Source of the DNA: Pseudochryseolinea flava
Lineage (GTDB): Bacteria > Bacteroidota > Bacteroidia > Cytophagales > Cyclobacteriaceae
Assembly (NCBI RefSeq): GCF_003286915.1
Contig: NZ_QMFY01000003.1
Location: forward strand, 372,001 to 436,000
Direction of reading: 5' to 3'
DNA: 64,000 nt
Each line of letters opens with the position of its first letter. Position 1 is the stretch's first letter. The notes under the pieces were generated by a model. The model worked only from the letters and a program-made list of their open reading frames with translations, was not told the DNA's origin and searched no databases. Below are positions 59,914 to 64,000 of the stretch, in pieces. The translations under genes and the position numbers were made by a program.

Positions 59914-62307
59914 TCATTCGTCTCTTAATGCCTTCACGGGATTCGCCGACGCAGCCTTCAGTACATGGAATCCAATTGTCAACATTGTTATCGCAAGAGC
60001 AAGCAATGCCGATAAGATAAACGTAAGCCATTCATTTTCGAGAACAATACGATATTTGAAATTTTGAAGCCAGTCGTTGGTTACAAACCACGCAACAGGA
60101 AAGGCAATCAATGTTCCAATTCCAACCAACGCCACAAACTCACGCGATACGAGTACAACTAAGCTTCCTACACTAGCGCCCACTACTTTGCGTACACCGA
60201 TTTCTTTGTAACGCTGCTCTGTGGTAAACGACGCCAGTCCAAGTAGCCCCAGACAGGCAATAATCACCGTCAATATTGAAAACGCCGTAAAAATCTGACT
60301 ACGTTTTTCATCTGACTTATACTGCGAGTTAAAATCCTGATCGAGGAATTGATATTCGAATGGAAAATTAGGATGGACTTCGCGCCACGTCTTTTCAATA
60401 GATGCCAGCGCTTCCCGTACATCTGCACCGTCTTTCGTGCGAACGAAGACATAGTTGTTGCGTTTTTCCAAGATAATCATGAGGGGCTCGATAACGTTAT
60501 ACAACGAATTCTGATGATAATCTTTCACAACACCGACCACACGTTTCTCACGCTTCTCATCACCGCCGTCAAAAATAAATTTCTTACCGATCGGGTTGTC
60601 CCAGCTCATACGTGCTACCATCGCTTCATTCACGAGCACGGCATACGTCGTATCCGAAACAACGTCGCGTGAAAAATCGCGGCCTTCAACGACCTTCATA
60701 CCGAGTGTTCTCACATAGTCATAGTCGGCGTTGTACAAATCCACACCGCGTTCCGAAACATGGCCTTCGTTGTCTTCCACCTGCAACAACAATTTTCCGA
60801 TGTTTGACCCCGGATAGGTATTAGCCGCCCCCGAAGAAGAAACAAATGCATTTTGACGCATCCGTTCCGTAAGCACTGCCGATTGATTAATCTGTTCCTC
60901 ACTGGTAAGTTGTATACGAATCACGCGCTCTTTCGTAAAGCCAAGATCCTTATTGCGCATGAATTGTAACTGATCAAACACAATCAACGTGCTGATGAGC
61001 ATACAAATGGAAATTGAAAATTGTAATACGACCAATGCTTTCCTAAAAAGTGCACTTCCTCCTTTTGTTGCCAACTTGCCCTTTAAAACATTCACCGGAT
61101 TAAAACCGGACAAGTAAAACGCGGGATAACTTCCACCGACAATACCAACAAACAAAACCACACCGATCAAGCTCAAAAACACGGTTGGCTCTAGAATGTA
61201 ATTAATCGACAACGACTTATTTGAAAGTGTGTTGAACCCAGGCAAAAAGGCGTAGATCAGGATTAAGCTCACGATCAATGCCATCAATGACAACACCACC
61301 GACTCGGTAATAAACTGAGCTATGAGCTGCATGCGCTGCGATCCCATCACTTTCCGTATGCCAACCTCCTTGGCGCGATTAACAGAACGTGCGGTAGCCA
61401 AATTCATGTAGTTAATCGACGCCAGAATCAACATGAATATCGCGACAGCGCCAAAGATGTAAAGGTTACTAACATCGCCGCCTTCTTCTGCTTCATCTTG
61501 AATCTTTGAATACAAGTGAATGTCGGTGATCTTTTGCATCTCATATCTGATCTTGATCTTAAATTGCTCAAAGATCGGATCGACACGTTCTTTGATAATC
61601 TTATCCAGGCTCGACTGCATTTTGCTGATGTCATAATTCTCCGGCAGCATGATGTAGGTGAACACCCCGAAGTTCCCCCAACTTCCAACACGTTGTGGCC
61701 TGGTGTTCTCTGAAATTAATGCATCGAATCTAAAATGTGAATTGAGCGGAACATCCTTGATGATCGCGGTGACTTTAAAATTTTCTTTTCGCTCATTCAC
61801 GAGCACCTGGTTAAACGCCTCAGCCGCCGATCCAAAATATTTCTTCGCGATGCTTTCCGTTAATACAATAGCAAATGCTTCATCCAAGGCAGTTGCGGGA
61901 TCGCCTTGGATAAACTCATAACTAAACATATCAAACGCTGTCGAGTCGGCGAGAAAGAATTGATCTTCATAGAATTTATTGTCGCCATGATTATACAACT
62001 CCCGACCTGTTCCGAAAAAACGAACTGCGTTCTTTACCTCCGGATAATTATCGCGCAATTCTTCCGCTAATGGAATTTGCGCAACTGCCCACGTAAATTC
62101 GTTATCGGGCTCTTTGATATTCGAGATGATTCGGTAAATATTGTCACCGTTTTTATGATAACGATCAAAGCTCAACTCGTCTTTGATGTACATCAACAAA
62201 AACATGCTACAGGTTATGCCGATAGTAAGTCCTAGAATATTGATAAAACTGTAGGTCTTATCCTTCCGAATATTTCGGATGGCAATCTTAAAGAGATTTT
62301 TGAGCAT
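59914..62307 (-). CDS. FtsX/MacB-type ABC transporter permease (ADOP-like)
   Basis: A 797-residue permease with two FtsX-type halves. Helix 1 (FINILGLTIGITCSMFLLMY) is followed by a large MacB-type periplasmic domain, three helices, a second periplasmic domain and four C-terminal helices. The cytosolic coupling motif SVNRAKEVGIRKVMGSQRMQ recurs near the end (EQRYKEIGVRKVVGASVGS). Such orphan permeases are numerous in Cytophagales and may work with separate ATPases. No ATPase gene is adjacent here. The substrate is unknown. Confidence 0.9.
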   Translation of the reverse strand: MLKNLFKIAIRNIRKDKTYSFINILGLTIGITCSMFLLMYIKDELSFDRYHKNGDNIYRIISNIKEPDNEFTWAVAQIPLAEELRDNYPEVKNAVRFFGTGRELYNHGDNKFYEDQFFLADSTAFDMFSYEFIQGDPATALDEAFAIVLTESIAKKYFGSAAEAFNQVLVNERKENFKVTAIIKDVPLNSHFRFDALISENTRPQRVGSWGNFGVFTYIMLPENYDISKMQSSLDKIIKERVDPIFEQFKIKIRYEMQKITDIHLYSKIQDEAEEGGDVSNLYIFGAVAIFMLILASINYMNLATARSVNRAKEVGIRKVMGSQRMQLIAQFITESVVLSLMALIVSLILIYAFLPGFNTLSNKSLSINYILEPTVFLSLIGVVLFVGIVGGSYPAFYLSGFNPVNVLKGKLATKGGSALFRKALVVLQFSISICMLISTLIVFDQLQFMRNKDLGFTKERVIRIQLTSEEQINQSAVLTERMRQNAFVSSSGAANTYPGSNIGKLLLQVEDNEGHVSERGVDLYNADYDYVRTLGMKVVEGRDFSRDVVSDTTYAVLVNEAMVARMSWDNPIGKKFIFDGGDEKREKRVVGVVKDYHQNSLYNVIEPLMIILEKRNNYVFVRTKDGADVREALASIEKTWREVHPNFPFEYQFLDQDFNSQYKSDEKRSQIFTAFSILTVIIACLGLLGLASFTTEQRYKEIGVRKVVGASVGSLVVLVSREFVALVGIGTLIAFPVAWFVTNDWLQNFKYRIVLENEWLTFILSALLALAITMLTIGFHVLKAASANPVKALRDE

Positions 62308-62487
62308 AGTCGTCGGATTATGAATTTGAAGTAGCTACTTTCCGACGATTCTCAATCTCTAAAAGTTTTAAATGGTCAGGGATGAATGGTAGATGGCTTT
62401 ATGCGAGGACGTTAACGTTGATTAACATTAGTACAGCAGTACAGCGATTCATCATTTACAAATCGCTGTCCACTTCCGCACAACATG

Positions 62488-63018
62488 CTATGCCGGTAAT
62501 ACTTCGCGCTTTCGCAAAACCGCTGCCGTAATCAGGGTGACGATCAGGCCTACCGGGAATATTTCCATCAGCGTGATTGGGAAGCGAATAAACACATTTT
62601 TATACTGATCCATTTGCGCGGCGAGCTCCGCGCGTTTGGCTTCGATCGCTTCCGATGACGCTCCTTCTTTCTCCAGCACATCGATTTGACAGCTCATCCA
62701 AAATTCATTGAAGGCATCGCCGAGGAAAGCGTAATATATTTCCCAACTTATTGCATATACCAGCGAGGCCACAACCGCGATAAGAATACCCACCTTAAAT
62801 CCTTTACCAAAAGTGATCACACCATTAAGGTGGTTGTCGCGATAATTCTTAATACCGAAAAAGATCATGGAAAATGCAATGACCATGCTTGCATACCCGA
62901 CGAACATGCCCTTTTCCGGTGGCATGAACCCGTTTTGTTGCATGGGTATGGAAATGCAAAACATGGCCACGCAAATCGCGCCGGCAATTGCGCCGTAGGT
63001 TAAAATAATTTTTCTCAT
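62488..63018 (-). CDS. DUF4199 membrane protein
   Basis: A 176-residue protein with four hydrophobic helices (for example IILTYGAIAGAICVAMFCI and VTLITAAVLRK at the end) and the DUF4199 pattern FFGIKNYRDNHLNGVITFGK between helices 2 and 3. The function is unknown in the literature that I recall. A helix of charged residues (LEKEGASSEAIEAKRAELAA) lies between helices 3 and 4. Upstream is a membrane-bound LuxR-type protein on the same strand, about 100 bases away. Confidence 0.82.
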   Translation of the reverse strand: MRKIILTYGAIAGAICVAMFCISIPMQQNGFMPPEKGMFVGYASMVIAFSMIFFGIKNYRDNHLNGVITFGKGFKVGILIAVVASLVYAISWEIYYAFLGDAFNEFWMSCQIDVLEKEGASSEAIEAKRAELAAQMDQYKNVFIRFPITLMEIFPVGLIVTLITAAVLRKREVLPA

Positions 63019-63119
63019 GACAGATTTTTTGTTTGTGCCGAAATCACGCCTTATAGGTTCAAAAGTTAATCACCCGAAAGTATGATTCTGCGAAAATTCA
63101 ATGCAATCGCACAAAAGTA

Positions 63120-63551
63120 CTAGGGAAGAAGTCGCAAACTCTGCGCTTTTTCGATAGCCTGCGTGCGTCGCTTCACATCCAATTTCGAAAATAGGTTTGA
63201 CGTATGTGTCTTCACGGTGTTCAATGACACAAAAAGCTTATTGGCAATCTCCTGGTTTGAAAGACCTTTAGCGATGAGTTCTAACACCTCGTATTCGCGT
63301 TTACTGATCGTCAATTGCGCGAGTAATCCTTCGTCTAACACGAACGAACGAACAGGTACCTCTACCACTACCGGTTTCTTTCGGGTGAGCTTGTAGCCCG
63401 CCCATACACCCAATGCCGTAAACATTACAGCGACGAGGCCAAGATAAAACTCCATCGAAAGATCCCGAACAAAGTATCTGTATTCCAAGAATTTCAAAAT
63501 GAAGACAAGTGCAGCAAGGGCAAGTGAATAAAGGACGACGGTTCTACGCAT
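63120..63551 (-). CDS. Membrane-bound LuxR-type DNA-binding protein
   Basis: A 143-residue protein. The N-terminal half has two membrane helices (VVLYSLALAALVFILKF and FYLGLVAVMFTALGVWAGYK), and the C-terminal half is a LuxR helix-turn-helix (LTISKREYEVLELIAKGLSN, QEIANKLFVSLNTVKTH, FSKLDVKRRTQAIEKA). There is no receiver domain, so DNA binding would occur at the membrane. Start 63551 (MRRTVV) is preferred to an ATG two codons upstream. It could sense a membrane state with the DUF4199 protein next to it. Confidence 0.75.
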   Translation of the reverse strand: MRRTVVLYSLALAALVFILKFLEYRYFVRDLSMEFYLGLVAVMFTALGVWAGYKLTRKKPVVVEVPVRSFVLDEGLLAQLTISKREYEVLELIAKGLSNQEIANKLFVSLNTVKTHTSNLFSKLDVKRRTQAIEKAQSLRLLP

Positions 63552-63771
63552 GATCAAAGAAGCAGACTTCTGGCAAAGGTCGCAAATAAAATTATTTGCG
63601 CTTCCATTAAATGATGACGATCATGCCGCGAGCTGCCTACTTTCCACAGCGACAAGGTGTTTACAACCTGTAAGAGCCTGATGGCGTAGTCGTAAAGAAA
63701 TAGTGGTGCGTTAAAACATTGACATTAGTTCCCAAGCGGCGTGTCGTGGAAAGATCGTATCCATCGTACAA

Positions 63772-63812
63772 ATGAAAAGAGGCTGTCATGAACGGTGAAA
63801 GACAGCCTCTAT
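63772..63812. terminator. Rho-independent terminator after T9SS protein
   Basis: AGAGGCTGTC (63778-63787) pairs perfectly with GACAGCCTCT (63801-63810), a 10-base stem. On the minus strand it is followed by TTTTCATT. It is 10 bases past the stop of the gene at the window edge. Confidence 0.85.
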
Positions 63813-63821
63813 TTCATATAC

Positions 63822-64000
63822 TTACTGCTTTAGCATTTTCCCAGACGTTACGAATCCGTTTTGTTTAATGGCATAGACATAAAATCCGGAGGGTAAATTT
63901 TCAACATTCACCTCAAACTCATGTCGACCAATTTCTGCGAATGCGTTAAAGACCGTTCTCACAATACGTCCAGTGTTATCCATTACCACCACGTTGGTAT
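63822..64000 (-). CDS. Partial gene, type IX secretion C-terminal sorting domain
   Basis: The window ends inside a gene on the minus strand; only its last 59 codons are visible. They read through VVVMDNTGRIVRTVFNA, NLPSGFYVYAIKQNGFVT and the end SGKMLKQ, the typical Por_secre_tail (type A CTD). This signal sends a protein through the type IX secretion system to the cell surface or medium. The cargo part lies outside the window. Its presence supports a T9SS-bearing Bacteroidota host. Confidence 0.88.
   Translation of the reverse strand, partial: TNVVVMDNTGRIVRTVFNAFAEIGRHEFEVNVENLPSGFYVYAIKQNGFVTSGKMLKQ

Overview
The window looks like a chromosomal segment of a Bacteroidota species, most likely a Cytophagales (Chryseolinea/Ohtaekwangia-like) soil or freshwater bacterium. 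Supporting signs are a SusC/SusD outer-membrane importer with two companion lipoproteins, a type IX secretion C-terminal sorting tail at the right edge, propeller (Y_Y_Y) histidine kinases, large FtsX-type permeases, DUF2911 and DUF4199 proteins, lipoproteins with SusD-style signals, and mostly weak Shine-Dalgarno sites. No rRNA, tRNA or CRISPR array was seen.

Layout. 0.1-7.3 kb: small minus-strand genes (membrane protein, flavodoxin-fold oxidoreductase, endonuclease V, ArsR regulator), then a coupled set of ECF sigma factor, short membrane protein and lgt, and a secreted alpha/beta hydrolase. 7.4-15.7 kb: an accessory island. Six small same-strand genes of mostly unknown function (CPCC zinc protein, zinc-ribbon protein, truncated SUKH protein and others) and an adenylate-kinase-like gene lie downstream of a tyrosine recombinase. 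Several spacers contain roughly 60-115 bp inverted-repeat elements with AAC/GTT cores, and an IS91-type element (tyrosine recombinase plus HUH transposase) sits inside the island. This resembles a mobile cassette array and is the most interesting part of the window. 15.9-28.9 kb: core genes phzF-like, hrpB, a probable zinc-linked ABC system, THUMP methyltransferase, birA, rsfS, ftsH and lpxH. 29-30.1 kb: a REP-associated tyrosine transposase (RAYT) flanked by two palindrome arrays of opposite orientation. 30.2-37.9 kb: NtrC/NtrY-type two-component pair, acyl carrier protein, diacylglycerol-kinase-like protein, DUF2911 protein and a TPR histidine kinase. 38.2-48.3 kb: a four-gene SusCD importer whose gene order matches a known oligopeptide transporter type, next to a propeller kinase and LuxR-type regulator. 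48.5-64 kb: sigma factor with a coupled membrane protein, patatin, PhoD-like phosphatase, XRE-cupin regulator, typA, two RNA methyltransferases, multi-PAS kinase, FtsX-like permease, DUF4199 protein with a membrane-bound LuxR protein, and a T9SS cargo tail.

Several intergenic regions carry tandem short-unit repeats with a strict 7-base period but different sequences, and a two-hairpin dispersed repeat occurs twice (3.65 and 22.15 kb). All functional statements are from reading sequence; no database search was run.
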